A program made the position numbers and the translations under genes. From Spodoptera frugiperda (Eukaryota; Arthropoda; Insecta; Lepidoptera; Noctuidae), in assembly GCF_023101765.2 (NCBI RefSeq), contig NC_064233.1:4673501-4737500 (forward strand): a stretch of 64,000 bases of DNA, read 5' to 3'. Positions 34,401-44,900 of the stretch are shown piece after piece. The notes under the pieces were generated by a model. That model had not been told where the DNA came from, searched no databases, and saw nothing but the letters and a program-made list of their open reading frames with translations. How positions within the stretch are numbered: position 1 is the first letter of the stretch; each line of letters begins with the position of its first letter.

Positions 34401-34527
34401 AGCGAAATTAATAGCACTACAGAAATCGGGGAAATTAGTAGGCAGTATCCCATTAGCAAAGAAAAGAAGTCAACGCCGACTGAAGCAGAAACAAGCGCAA
34501 GCTAAATTAGCCGCTGAATCCGCCTGA
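31445..34527 (+). CDS. Single-RRM nuclear protein, Nop6/RBM34-like (ribosome biogenesis?)
   Basis: Five coding exons join in phase: 31445-31736, 32054-32436, 33021-33140, 33717-33815 and 34393-34527, 342 aa. Residues 1-70 are Lys-rich. A Lys/Glu-rich charged segment at about 175-205 precedes one RRM (about 208-285) with RNP2-like VVFLGNLP; the central RNP1-like strand NAIAYLEL is weak. After it comes FALSKHHSMLGKKRINVLYT, a pattern I associate with yeast Nop6-type RRMs, then a basic end with SIPLAKKRSQRRLKQK. Only one RRM is seen, whereas typical RBM34 has two. A nucleolar pre-rRNA role is inference. AATAAA lies at 34536-34541. Introns hold repeats F, E, I, C, B and A. The intact frame, good splice sites and conserved motifs argue for a live gene; the family name is less certain. 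Confidence 0.8.
31920..32040 (-). repeat. Family E fragment in RRM-gene intron
   Basis: AACTGAAGAGTTTGTTTCTT to CCATTTATCTAAGAAC, complement of the E 3' half. It ends just before the acceptor of the exon at 32054. Confidence 0.6.
32828..32946. repeat. Family I foldback MITE in RRM-gene intron
   Basis: CGTTCGGCGCTCTGATTGGC pairs with CCAATCAGAGCGCCACACG; the outer AAACGTAAAGCAAACTTATA is kept on the right. Confidence 0.75.
33473..33616 (+). repeat. Family C short unit with 12-bp TSD, intronic
   Basis: 144 bp from GCTGCGGACTACC to the A-run, flanked by CTAAGGCATAGT (33461-33472) and CTAAGTCATAGT (33617-33628). It lies about 100 bp before the exon at 33717. Confidence 0.85.
33828..34118 (-). 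mobile_element. SINE family B in RRM-gene intron
   Basis: Antisense to the gene; CGTCACGCGTTTTATCCCCG to CTCGACTAACGATGCAG. It starts a few bases after the donor at 33816. Confidence 0.83.
34125..34278 (-). mobile_element. SINE family A in RRM-gene intron
   Basis: Antisense; GCCCCACACTAGGATTTTAT to CGGGAATCGAACCCGCAACA and GCGCCAACCGTGCAG, with part of the body deleted. Confidence 0.8.
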
Positions 34528-34763
34528 AATTTTATAATAAAATCACTCCATGGCATACAAAAATTATTTAAAACATATCACCATTAATATGGATTTAAAA
34601 ACAGTTTTCGTTACTTGCCTTAGCACATCTGTGTTACAAAAAACGCGTTGTTTGTACATAATAGAAGATAAAAAAAAGAAATTACATAATTTGCTTTTGA
34701 AAAAGAATAAAGTTAAATGATTTTGAAATTCGCTAGAAAAGCTTCGCCATTTTCTAAGATTCC

Positions 34764-34807
34764 CGCCAATATTGAGTCTGTGACGAACCACAGACTCAAT
34801 ATTGGCG
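34764..34807. repeat. Perfect 19-bp hairpin downstream of the RRM gene
   Basis: CGCCAATATTGAGTCTGTG, loop ACGAAC, then its exact complement. It lies 236 bp past the stop codon and past the AATAAA. No other copy in the window was noticed. Confidence 0.75.
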
Positions 34808-35270
34808 CTTTCATATGATTTTTTAATGAAAAAAATAATGCTTTTTGGTCGTTGGATCAAAATTATGCGAAATAAATATGTTGTTTAAAATAATGGGTAT
34901 TTTTTCTAAATAAAAAAGTAGATAATTTTATTTAAAACGTTTTTGAATATGCTACAAGGTGACTCTTTGAAGATAAACTTTGTTTTTAAATCCATACGAA
35001 TACTAAATTTTTTATTACGTATATGTACGTAAACTTTATTTACTTCTTTTATATTATGATATCAGAGAGAGATGGCAATATGATATTGGTACCTTTTTAA
35101 AGAGAAAAACTAATTAGATTTGGTTTTAAAATAGTTTCAGGGGAAAATATTTAGTTGATACAGTATTGGAACGCATACTAATTGTACTATAGTAAACACT
35201 TTAAATATACATACACAGTTTTATTGAAAATCACTTTGTTTTATTTGAATACTACTTAACTACTCAAAAA

Positions 35271-35390
35271 GTGAGGGCCAGCTCGACCGATGTAAAACAA
35301 CCCTTGCGAGGTGCGAGGTTACCGGAGACCCAATCAAAGAGTATAAATAAGTATATGGAAAGGCCCAATCCCAATCCCCCCCCCCCCACT
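35271..35390 (+). repeat. Family D fragment, decayed
   Basis: GGGCCAGCTCGACCGATGTA, GAGGTTACCGGAGACCCAAT and a C13 run near 35375-35387. Confidence 0.5.
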
Positions 35391-35652
35391 GTATGTAAAA
35401 ATATAAGACCTTTTTCTCAACCTATAAACTTATGCAATAAAACGTCCTAAAGACTAATCTAGTGACTAGACTAGACCATTGTTAGTTAACAGTAGTTTGG
35501 CTAGATGGCGCTAAATTAGTTCTTTTAGTAAACGGTAGATGGCACTGTACTCAATCTCCATACAAATCATGCAAAATGTATGGGATTCTACATCGCGCTA
35601 TCGAAGTTATCATTGTGTTTGTGAGGGGTACAATAATTTTGCCGTAGTAAGT

Positions 35653-35669
35653 GTACTTGCTTCGGCAGT

Positions 35670-35709
<40 letters not shown>

Positions 35710-35759
35710 GGCCCCTGCGCAAGGATGACACGCAAAATCGTGAAGCGTTCCACATTTTT
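35653..35759 (+). ncRNA. U6: U6 spliceosomal snRNA
   Basis: The whole U6 sequence is present: 5' stem-loop GTAC...TTCGGCA...GTAC, the ACAGAGA box inside GATACAGAGAAGATTAGC, AGCATGGCCCCTGCGCAAGG, and the 3' part ending GAAGCGTTCCACATTTTTT, where the T-run is a Pol III terminator. The RNA pairs with U4 and then with U2 and the 5' splice site in the catalytic core. A TATA-like ACAATAAT lies about 23 bp upstream; a PSE must lie further up but I cannot assign it. In the 5' stem the commoner GTTC/GAAC pairing is GTAC/GTAC here, so the pair is kept. I see no damage, so a functional copy is likely, although U6 pseudogenes are common. Confidence 0.95.
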
Positions 35760-35989
35760 TGAAGAGTTTCAGTTTGGTATGGTTTTTCTATTTTCAAATT
35801 GGTATTGTTAAACTTTAGCTTGAAGAAGTTAGTGAGTGAGATTTACCTTTTTTCGTCGCGTATTTGTCGGTCACGAAACGCCAGAACAGTTAAATGTACA
35901 GAAAGACAGTTGAGTGACTTGAGTGTGAACGGTCAACGTTAGTGCGACCGATACGCTCGACGTATTTTACGTCAGATATGAACCGACTC

Positions 35990-36530
35990 TTAGGGCCGCC
36001 ATACACTTCTTAAAGCAGTCAGGAACGATTACTTCAAACTGCGACTGCACAGTGAACTATACCGAGTTAGCGAGACTTGTGAGCGAGTGCATAGTTCCGA
36101 TATTTGTGTAGCTCAGCTATAAGCGAGTGTGCGAGTGAGGCGGGCGATTACTCGCACTAAGATACGCACTGTAGAGAAATGACCACTGGTTGCTCGCTCG
36201 GCGTGAGTTTTAATCGCTTGGCGAGTGTCGCCGAGCGAGTGTTATCTTTCATAGCTCTTGTCGATCAGCGACAAACTAGTGAAGCGAGCACTCGCCGGCA
36301 GTGTGAACAGTCAGCGATCAACTATTTGTATATGCATCTCTTTTGTTTACACGGAAAGTATATCTATTTTACGTTTCTTGAGCGAGAAAATTGGCCCTTG
36401 TTACCCTAGCGAGACCGATAGTTAGTCGTTCACTCGCCGTTGGTGGGACAACTGCCTTAGGGCCGCCATACACTTCTTAAAGCAGTCAGGAACGATTGCT
36501 TCAAGCTGCAACTGCACAGTGAACTATACC
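35990..36530 (+). repeat. Pair of 74-bp direct repeats around a GC-richer segment
   Basis: Two 74-bp copies (35990-36063 and 36457-36530) starting TTAGGGCCGCCATACACTTC differ at about three positions. The 393 bp between them are rich in GCGAGTG/CACTCGC motifs on both strands. GTGTGAACGGTCAACG (about 35927) and GTGTGAACAGTCAGCG (about 36311) are further repeats. A MITE cluster is likely; class unknown. Confidence 0.65.
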
Positions 36531-36692
36531 TATGTACTCACGAACCACCCAGGGCATTCTGGTTTTATGGTTACTTTGTTACCCTACCTAATATAATTTT
36601 GTAATATAATACCGGTTGTAAAAAAGATCTCGTGCAATTGCAAAAGGTACCTATGTAGCTCAGTAACTCCCCTGGATTCTGGTGGTCAGTGG

Positions 36693-36861
36693 CAGTGCCG
36701 GCGTAAGGGCCACTGACACCCCGGGCGAAAATATTGTGGCGCCCACTTGAGGGAAGCAATATCAAGTGTTAGTAGTAGTTTTTCATTTTATTGGCGCCCC
36801 CTAGACTTTGTCGCCCTGGGCCATCGGCCCATGTCGACCTTTTCCCCTAACGCCGGCAGTG
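36693..36861. mobile_element. hAT-type MITE, 169 bp, 8-bp TSD
   Basis: The ends CAGTGCCGGCGTAAGGG and CCCCTAACGCCGGCAGTG form inverted repeats with few differences. Perfect TSD GTCAGTGG at 36685-36692 and 36862-36869. No ORF. Confidence 0.9.
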
Positions 36862-36869
36862 GTCAGTGG

Positions 36870-37930
36870 TGATCAGTCTGCTCATTTGCCGACGAATTAC
36901 ATAACAAAGGGGCAAGAATAAGATTGCTAGGTACCTACTAGTTATGTTTAGGTACACGTGGTAGTGTTACTCTATAAATCAAGACATACCGCGCGGAACT
37001 AGTTGGCCGCGCGGGAAACTTCTAAGGGTCCTTTGTCTTTTGTTTCAATATTTGAACAATAATTATTATTCCCGATATCCCGAGATTGGTCATTCATCGT
37101 CATCTAATATGCGTATCATCATCAATACATGCGTTGCAACTTGCAAGCAGTAGGCAAATCTTCTCACCCCTGTTCGCCACTTAAGGAGCGGCCCTTTATA
37201 CCTGTAATTCCGTGTTGAAATTAGTCACTGGGACACACTTCCATAAAAATACGAATATTTATCTATTTTAATGGACCATACTATCGAAGTATCGAGCTTT
37301 CATAAAACAAAGTGCTATTACATGACACTAGCTCTAAGAGGCTGATAAGGCACTATTATTTAGATGAATTATTAGTGCCTGAAGTGTAATTTCATGTAAA
37401 TAAAGATAACTGGCAGTGACTGGTCGAATATCTATACGACGGATTCATATGGACACGTCACAACATAGAAACATATCGTCACGCCTTTTAATCCATTGGG
37501 ATAGGTAGGGGTGCCGGGGTGCGCCTAACATAAATATTGTGATATTCTCATCTCTCATTATTCAATTCTCTAGATAAATAAATCTGATATAACAAGAGGT
37601 GCACTTATCTCAACAGGTGTAATTTATTATAGGGATCTCGTGGAATCAAGAACAAATTTCCTTACGTTTAGACGTTTTTGCCATACCTATTACTTGAAGC
37701 AAATATAACAATAACAAAATATATAGGACCCACTTAGTTATGAGTCTAAATTACTTTTAATTCAAATGTTTGTCGTGCTTGACGACTGGGCTTCTCCCAG
37801 TTTAGTGCCTGATGTGATGAATTATTTTGTTGCTGAATCCAAGACAGTCATTCACGATCCTTCCACGACTTCAGTGTTCCGATGTTTTCATGGTTGTATC
37901 TACTGTAGATCCTGGCTTACAGGAGTTGCA
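36870..37930. other. Non-coding stretch between U6 and RpL23
   Basis: Mostly unrecognised AT-rich sequence. A family B scrap (CGTCACGCCTTTTAATCC) lies at about 37477-37520 and an F-like scrap at about 37120-37190. No supported gene. Confidence 0.4.
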
Positions 37931-37937
37931 TCGGTTC

Positions 37938-38058
37938 GAGAGATGGGAATCAGACAATGACTTCTCCCGCCTTAGGTCTGAGGAGGAGTCTGACACTCCG
38001 TCTCTCCTCGAGAGGGAGTGTCAGACTCTTACTGACTAAAAACCACCCCGTTTACTGT
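37938..38058 (-). repeat. Family C fragment with local palindrome
   Basis: CAATGACTTCTCCCGCCTTA, then an inverted pair around GTCTGACACTCC and GGAGTGTCAGAC, ending CTAAAAACCACCCCG. Confidence 0.65.
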
Positions 38059-38422
38059 GGTGGGCTTGTCCCAATTAAAAAGGATAGTACACTTGTTGTC
38101 GTAGTGTGAGAACTTCCCCTATACTTATTTATACTCTTTGGGCAAGTTTAGGATTGCTCAGTTATGGTAACTGATAATGTTATACGGTAAAATGGGGTGA
38201 ATATGGATAGAGAGGTGAATAGGTACAGGGAAATTCTTCATAGTATCTATTCATCCTTCTGTCCCTATTCACACTGTTTTACCATACTATACATTTTGGC
38301 GCTACGCAATACATCTTACATCAAACGAGAATCAACTGACTCCTATACTACCAGGTTGAAATTAAGGGGGAATATTGAGTACAAAATAAAACAGCAATAG
38401 ATTATCTTAACCGTATATTAAC

Positions 38423-40981
38423 TCAAGCTATAGAGCTGGCGTTGGAAGCGATACGGGGCCACAGATCCGCGCACTCTTTGGCCACAGGTCCTGTGATGGC
38501 GGACCCTTTCATCTCGCCTTTGTTGTTCACTATCACGCCCGCATTATCCTCGAAGTATATAAACACCCCGTCCCGCCTCCTGAACGGTTTCCGTTGTCTG
38601 ATCACCACTGCCGGCATTACCTGGGAGAGAATTTAGAAATTAGTAAATGTATCTGAGACATTTATATCATAAAAACTATGAATAAGGAAGGGTAAAGTTG
38701 GTGTTTATTTCCAGATCTCTTTTCTAGGTCTATTATTAACATATGAACTAGGTCATTGATAACAGTAATTAAGATAAAGAGTTCTCTAGTATAATTCATA
38801 ACCGACTTCATTTAACAATAATAAATTATAATTAGGATCAATACCACTGATTTCACACTCTGTTAGTCTGTTTAGCTTTAGTAGGCATGCTTTTAAATGG
38901 AATATAATACAGAATAGTATTGATTATTAACATATTAGTAAATAATTGCATTTTAAAATAACATCAAATCACAAACATAAGTACCTAATATAAGTCAGGA
39001 AACATATCACAGACAGTCATATTTTTTTATTAATTATTATGGACAATGGAGTCACTCAGTCAGCCAAGGTATATCCACAGACTGCATGCACAGTTCAGGC
39101 AATATTATTTAGCGAAACCCTATGGCGTCTCATCATGGTAGCTCCATTGCCACATAGTTACAAGGTTAATTTATTAAATTAAAATGGGATGCAAGAGGCC
39201 ATGTAGTACAACAAGAGATGGGTTCTATCTTTCTTGGATCTATCTTTTAATCTTTTCCAGAATACTATTATGTCAATGTTTATTTAATGTGTAGTCAAAC
39301 ATGTCATTTGATGATATGCAAGTAAGAAAATAGATTTTTGGGCATAGTGCACATTGTTCAGATAGCCGATATGTACCAGATACATTTGAATATCAAACGT
39401 AAATTGAATGAACTATCTGTCATAGAAGTTTATCAAGTACTTTTATGTATATGGTTATTGAATTCAATCCAAAACCTGCAGATTAAGATTGATTTTTCAC
39501 ATTAAATATTTGTATAGTATCCGTCATAAGCCGATAGCAAACCAGACATTATGGATTAGGAAGAATAAAGGGTCAAAGTCAAAATGATTTACTTCAAATA
39601 GACCAAAGGCACTTTTGAATGTAACATATACAGTAAATAGCTAACATTATATTAAAAAATGTCTGTCTGTCTGTCCGTCAGTCAGTCAGTCCTTTAGTGA
39701 AGCTATTGGCTCATTCCACAGTTCCTACCATTGGGTCTATTTCCACCAGCACTAAGTATACTAATGAATAAGCTCGGTGGAAGCCAAACATATCCACAGC
39801 AATATAACATAGCCCCTCTCTGGTGGAAAACTACTCTTACAGAACTAGCCTATCTAATATTTTAATCAAGGAAAACTAAATAATATCTCATCTCTTGTAG
39901 TAACCCATTGCAAAATCAAACACACACACACACAAACTCAATCCTCAATTCTCAACAATAATAAATGAAACGCACCTTTTTCCTGAGTTCTGGTTTACCC
40001 TTCTTGACAGTGGCGACGATCATGTCTCCGGATCCGGCAGCAGGGAGCCTGTTCAGGCGACCCTTGATACCTTGCACGGCGATCACATAAAGGTTTTTGG
40101 CTCCTGTAAGTTCAAAAACCAATACATTAGTAAAACCTTCTATCAAAATTGTGGTAAATACTCTTTTGTGAGTTTACCATGTAAATTAACCTCATTTTAA
40201 CATTGTTTTGTTTTTAATTTCTTGAAGTTTTTAGTATTCAAGTCTTGCTAATATTTGAATACAAGGCCATAGATAACTTAAGCAACATCTTAGTAGATGA
40301 GGAAGTAAGTTTATATGAATGAAATCAACTTGGTACTTCAATGTTTTTAACCGACTTTCCAAAAAGGGAGGTTATGTTTTGAATGTGTTTCTCATGTTTT
40401 AGAGAAGCACGTGAACTGTTGAGGTAGTTGTTAGAATGATAATCATATGTATCAAAGTTAGGTTTGAATTGGAGGCAAAATATTCTAGTCACAAGGTGAT
40501 TGTTTGGCCAAGAGTGGACAAGTTAGGTTATTTACAAGGTTATGCTAATAGAATTGAACAACTTCAGACACAGCCAAGGAAGAAATCATCATGATTCAAC
40601 ACACATAGTGTGTCCATAGAACATCATCACTAGTTGTTCAGTCAAACGTGCCCATTTAGGTTATGTTAAGAATATAAAACAAACTCGTGTCTACCTGTGT
40701 TGTCTGCGCAGTTGATCACAGCTCCCACAGGGAGACCCAACGAGATGCGGAACTTCGCTCCCGCGGAACCACCACGTCCTTAAAACAGAAAAACCACACT
40801 TCATACATTTTTCATCACAACACTTCTACTCACGAAATACAAAGTGAACAACAAAAATATACGTGGCTCCCAAATGAATATAATACTAGTTTTGCTTTAC
40901 ACATTGTTTCTAAATGATTTTAACACAAAATAACATGATTATTATGGATATTTTATAATTTCACGAACCTCTTTTAGACAT
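38423..40981 (-). CDS. RpL23: Ribosomal protein L23 (uL14), cytosolic 60S subunit
   Basis: Four minus-strand exons join in phase: 40981-40969 (MSKRG), 40778-40695, 40103-39976 and 38620-38423, giving 140 aa, the normal length of eukaryotic uL14. Key segments: GAKFRISLGLPVGAVINCAD, KNLYVIAVQGIKGRLNRLPA, GDMIVATVKKGKPELRKKV, then MPAVVIRQRKPFRRRDGVF and the C-terminal SNASSIA. uL14 sits at the subunit interface near the eL24/uL3 region and contacts the 40S in bridges. Just upstream of the ATG the sense strand has pyrimidine runs (TTTCCTCTC) that could serve as the TCT/TOP-type initiator usual for ribosomal protein genes. The neighbour PSMB4 is divergent, about 950 bp away. A normal, intact gene. 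Confidence 0.97.
38640..39580. other. RpL23 intron 3, mostly unrecognised
   Basis: AT-rich. An ACCGACTTCA motif at about 38802 may be a scrap of the repeat seen at 2620 and 63660. No other feature. Confidence 0.4.
39585..39735 (-). repeat. Family J repeat in RpL23 intron
   Basis: AAGTCAAAATGATTTACTTC, GTCTGTCTGTCTGTCCGTCA and TTTAGTGAAGCTATTGGCTC, the complement of the J copies at 14.7-15.5 kb. In gene orientation it is sense. Confidence 0.68.
39740..39842 (-). repeat. Family H MITE fragment
   Basis: TATTTCCACCAGCACTAAGT and GGTGGAAGCCAAACATATCC to CTCTCTGGTGGAAAACTACT, complement of H. Confidence 0.6.
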
Positions 40982-41409
40982 TTTGTTGTGTCAATTTTTG
41001 AGAGGAAATCGAAAGAACGCGAATTTAGCAACACATCCGAGGTAAAGATTCGTTTAGAAATCAAATACCGGTAAAGACGATTTTAAACCACATGAAGTTA
41101 GCTACAAGTCACGACAATATTTTTTTAATACAAAAGGATGTTTTATAAGATATGTAAAAACTATAAAATAACCAAACTAAAGAAAATAAATAACAAAATT
41201 CAGTCAAAATTCGTTAATTTTCCCTTTTTTTTATTATATGACAATGATCTTGGCTTAAAAATAACAATATTTCTAAACGAAAATTCACGTTTCGTTTGAC
41301 GCTAAATATTGACTGGTGTAGCGCAGTGTACTTTGTGTAAATTTCTGTAAAAATAAAAAGTTAATTATATAAAGATAGAAATACATAATTGATAAAAATA
41401 AAAGACTAA

Positions 41410-41760
41410 TCACGAGGTTGTCGGCATTTGAAATGTGGATTCGGCTATCATTTTGCCGATAGTCGCGTCGGCTAATGGGTTAATACCCAACAGCTTCGAC
41501 AACTACCGTGGGAGACCGGCGTTGGGCGGATGGATCAAGGGCCTGATGCAGAAGGCAGTACTCTTCGAAACGGCACGTATTGTGAGGAGGTTTCTGTCTC
41601 TGAAGCCCTAACCACCGGTGCCTTGGACCATGCTCCCACTACTAGTGGGCTCATATTTTTATATTTTTAAATATTATTTTATTTATTTTGTATGGATAGT
41701 ATTTAAAAATGTAAATGTAGAGAATTTGAAATAAATATAAAGAAAAAGACTAAAATAAAA
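41410..41760 (+). mobile_element. 3' end of a non-LTR retrotransposon
   Basis: An open frame from about 41448 to the TAA at 41608-41610 encodes the C-terminal end of a LINE polyprotein: IPNSFDNYRGRPALGGWIKG followed by LMQKAVLFETARIVRRFLSL and a final KP. The tail has ACCATGCTCCCACTACTAGT and AATAAATATAAAG. Such QKAVLL-T-RIVRRFL ends are common in CR1/Jockey-like elements (from memory; class not certain). It lies between the divergent promoters of RpL23 and PSMB4. Confidence 0.7.
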
Positions 41761-41930
41761 TATGTCTGTCATGATACAACCAGCAATTCATTTAAAGCAT
41801 GTAACGGACTGTAATCAAAAACTGTTTGTCATTATCTGTCAAATTCGTTGCGGCTTGTCATTGTGTGAGTTTCACAAAATCTTTACAAAAAGTATTTTAA
41901 CGTGTAAAATTTAGTTATTTTATAGTAAAT

Positions 41931-44900
41931 ATGGCATTTATGGGCGATATGATGAATCCTGCGCCCTTATGGCAGAACGGGCCAGCCCCAGGCGCCTTCT
42001 ACAACTTCCCAGCAAATTCATCAGGTTTTGGACCAAGCACCCGTCCAGTCCAGGAATTTAAAGCCCAGTAAGTATAAATTATCGTTATTATTGACATTTC
42101 TCAATCCTAAAAATGTTATTTGTTCATATAAAACCAGCTTGTCAAATAAAAAAAAGTAAATTTATTGAAATGTACAAGTCATCTTTTGTATCCATGTAAA
42201 CTTTGCCTTAATAAAGATATTGCAACATTGAAACGTTCTTATAAGACAATAAAAATGATATGTGAGCTTAAATAAGCCTTACTATAGAATAATATACAAA
42301 CTAAAACAGACTTTAACTTTCAAAATCAATACCTTGATACTATTATACAAATTTCCATCTTCCTTTCCTAATTTTCTCCTTACTTGGTGTCGGTCCAATA
42401 TGTCAGCTTCCGTTCTCCCCAAACACAATTCAAAATAGCACTCCACTAAGATTTGACTACAATTTATTTCTAATATATTTTAATAGCTACTCCTGTTCAG
42501 TTTCTCCCACTTTGCTCAACTCCTATTGATTGTAGTGCAATGGTTTATAGCCTTAACCATTCTCAATAAATGGACTATCCACCACAAAAATAATAAACCA
42601 GTAGTTTCTGAGATTAACACAATCAAATAAACAAACTCATCAGCTTCATAATAATAAGTATAAGGTGTGTTGTCTCTAAACTTATATTCTCTATTTCAGT
42701 TCTGCAACCCCGATCACAACCACCACAACAGTTATTGGAGTCAAGTTCGACAAGGGTTGTGTGATTGCCGCAGACACCCTCGGATCATACGGCACTCTCG
42801 CCAGGTTCCGTGACTGCCCCCGTATCATGAAAGTCAACGATCTGATCCTGCTGGGTAACGGTGGAGATTACGCCGACTACCAATACTTGAAGGATATTAT
42901 TGAACAGAAAATGTAAGTGGTTTTTGTTTGTCCGTAAGAGTTTAGTGTATAAGTTTTAATCTAATTATTATTTGAATTATTGGGCACACACTACCCATTT
43001 CCAGATCATTAAAAAAATTCCATCCAAAGGTTGTCTGAAAGAAGTCGCTGTTTTTTTTTTTTGTTATGAACCACCGGTTATCGAGCGGACCTGATGGTAA
43101 GCAATCGCCGTCGCCCATGGACACTTGAAACACCAGAGGCGTTACAAGTGCGTTGCCGGCTTTTTGGGAGTTAGGAATTTAAGGGTTGTTGGGGAATCGG
43201 GGATGGAGAAGATTGGGAAGGGAGGAATTGGGCCTCCGGTAAGCTCACTCACACAACGCAAGCGTTGTTTCACGTCGGTTTTCTGTGAGGCCGTGGTATC
43301 ACTCCGGTCGAGCTCGGCCCATAGTGATTGCTGAAGCATGGCTATCCCACACTTGAAGAAATTACCAAACCCTTTCCACCCTCCTCAGTATCGATGAGCA
43401 GTGCATCGGAGATGGTCTGCTGTTGAAGCCTCGCTCCCTGCACTGCTGGCTCACCAGGGTGCTGTACAACAAGCGCAGCAAGATGGACCCCTTGTGGAGC
43501 AACTACGTAGTTGCTGGTATCCAGGTACAAATTATGTTTTATTAAAAAACTTTGACCTACAGTCGGACTTTATCCTGTGACATAGATGTGTTTACTACTA
43601 CAAAGATATTGTTTCACATTACACATTACACTCTGACATAAAACTAATTTATGGATTACACATAGAAATAGAACTATTAAAAGTACCCGGCGTGAGGTTA
43701 TGTATGCATATACAAAGAATTATGCTGAACAATAATAGAACCAGCACCATATTGCACAGCAGCTCGTCGCACAGCCACTGCTCCTACTGTGCATTTTATT
43801 TCTCTCTACAACTCTTCATTAGGCTTTTAATAAGAGTAAGATAACAGTATGGCCCCAAAATAGAGATAACTAGCGGACCCGACAGACGTTGTCCTGTCTA
43901 CACGTCTTTAATTTGAAATTTTAAACCTTTTTTTAATAAGCTAAAATATTCTGGACCTTTTTGATGAAAATTGTTATTCAAATGTTATGACAATATCTAA
44001 CGTCATTCATATTTGACACTGCGATGGTAGCGCCGTCTGTCGGATTCAATGTAAAACATTCCAAAATCAACAACTACTGATAAATTAAAAAATAATCAAA
44101 AAATCATTGTCCAGCGGACAAAATTGTGAATCTAAACCATTCTCAGATCCTCTTGAACACACACAAAAAGTTTCATCAAAATCCGTCTAGTCGTTTAAGA
44201 GGAGTTCAGTGACATACACACGTACAGAAGAATTATATATATAAAGATAGACCAAAAATTACAATAACGTTTTATACATATTTTTCCATTCTATTTTTCT
44301 GGGTCTTTTCAAGGTCTCAGTGAATAGGTACTTTCTAAATCTGTTGTCCATCTTCGGCCACATTTTCGCTTCGCCGTCCTGGCAGTAAGCGGGTTGGTGG
44401 CCAAACGCAGACTTATCAACGTTAAAAAAATATTTATATTTCTCTAGGATGGTGAACCATTCCTGGGCGCAGTAGACAAGCTCGGCACAGCATACGAAGA
44501 TGCAGCCATCGCCACCGGCCTCGGAGCGTACATGGCGACTCCACTCGTGCGCGAGGCAGTCGACAAGGGCAACCTCGATGAGGAGGGTGCTAAGTAAGTA
44601 ACTTATTTGAATAAGAGAGTATAGGGGGCAAACGATCAGACCGGTCACCTGATGGTAAGCAATCAGCGCATAAACACCAGCAACGCCTGAAGAGTTACAG
44701 GTGCGTTGCTGGCGTTTTTAAAAAGGCTCTTTTCTTGAATTTTGTTCTTTAAGTGGTGCTGACTTGATTTTTGTTTGTTTCCTTTTAAATTTTTGTTAAC
44801 CGTTAAATGTCGCTTGTATGTGGGTACATAGACAGAAGCAGTTAATTAATGTACAAAAAGAAATGACTTCAACGTCACGCTTTTTATTCCCAAAGAGGTA

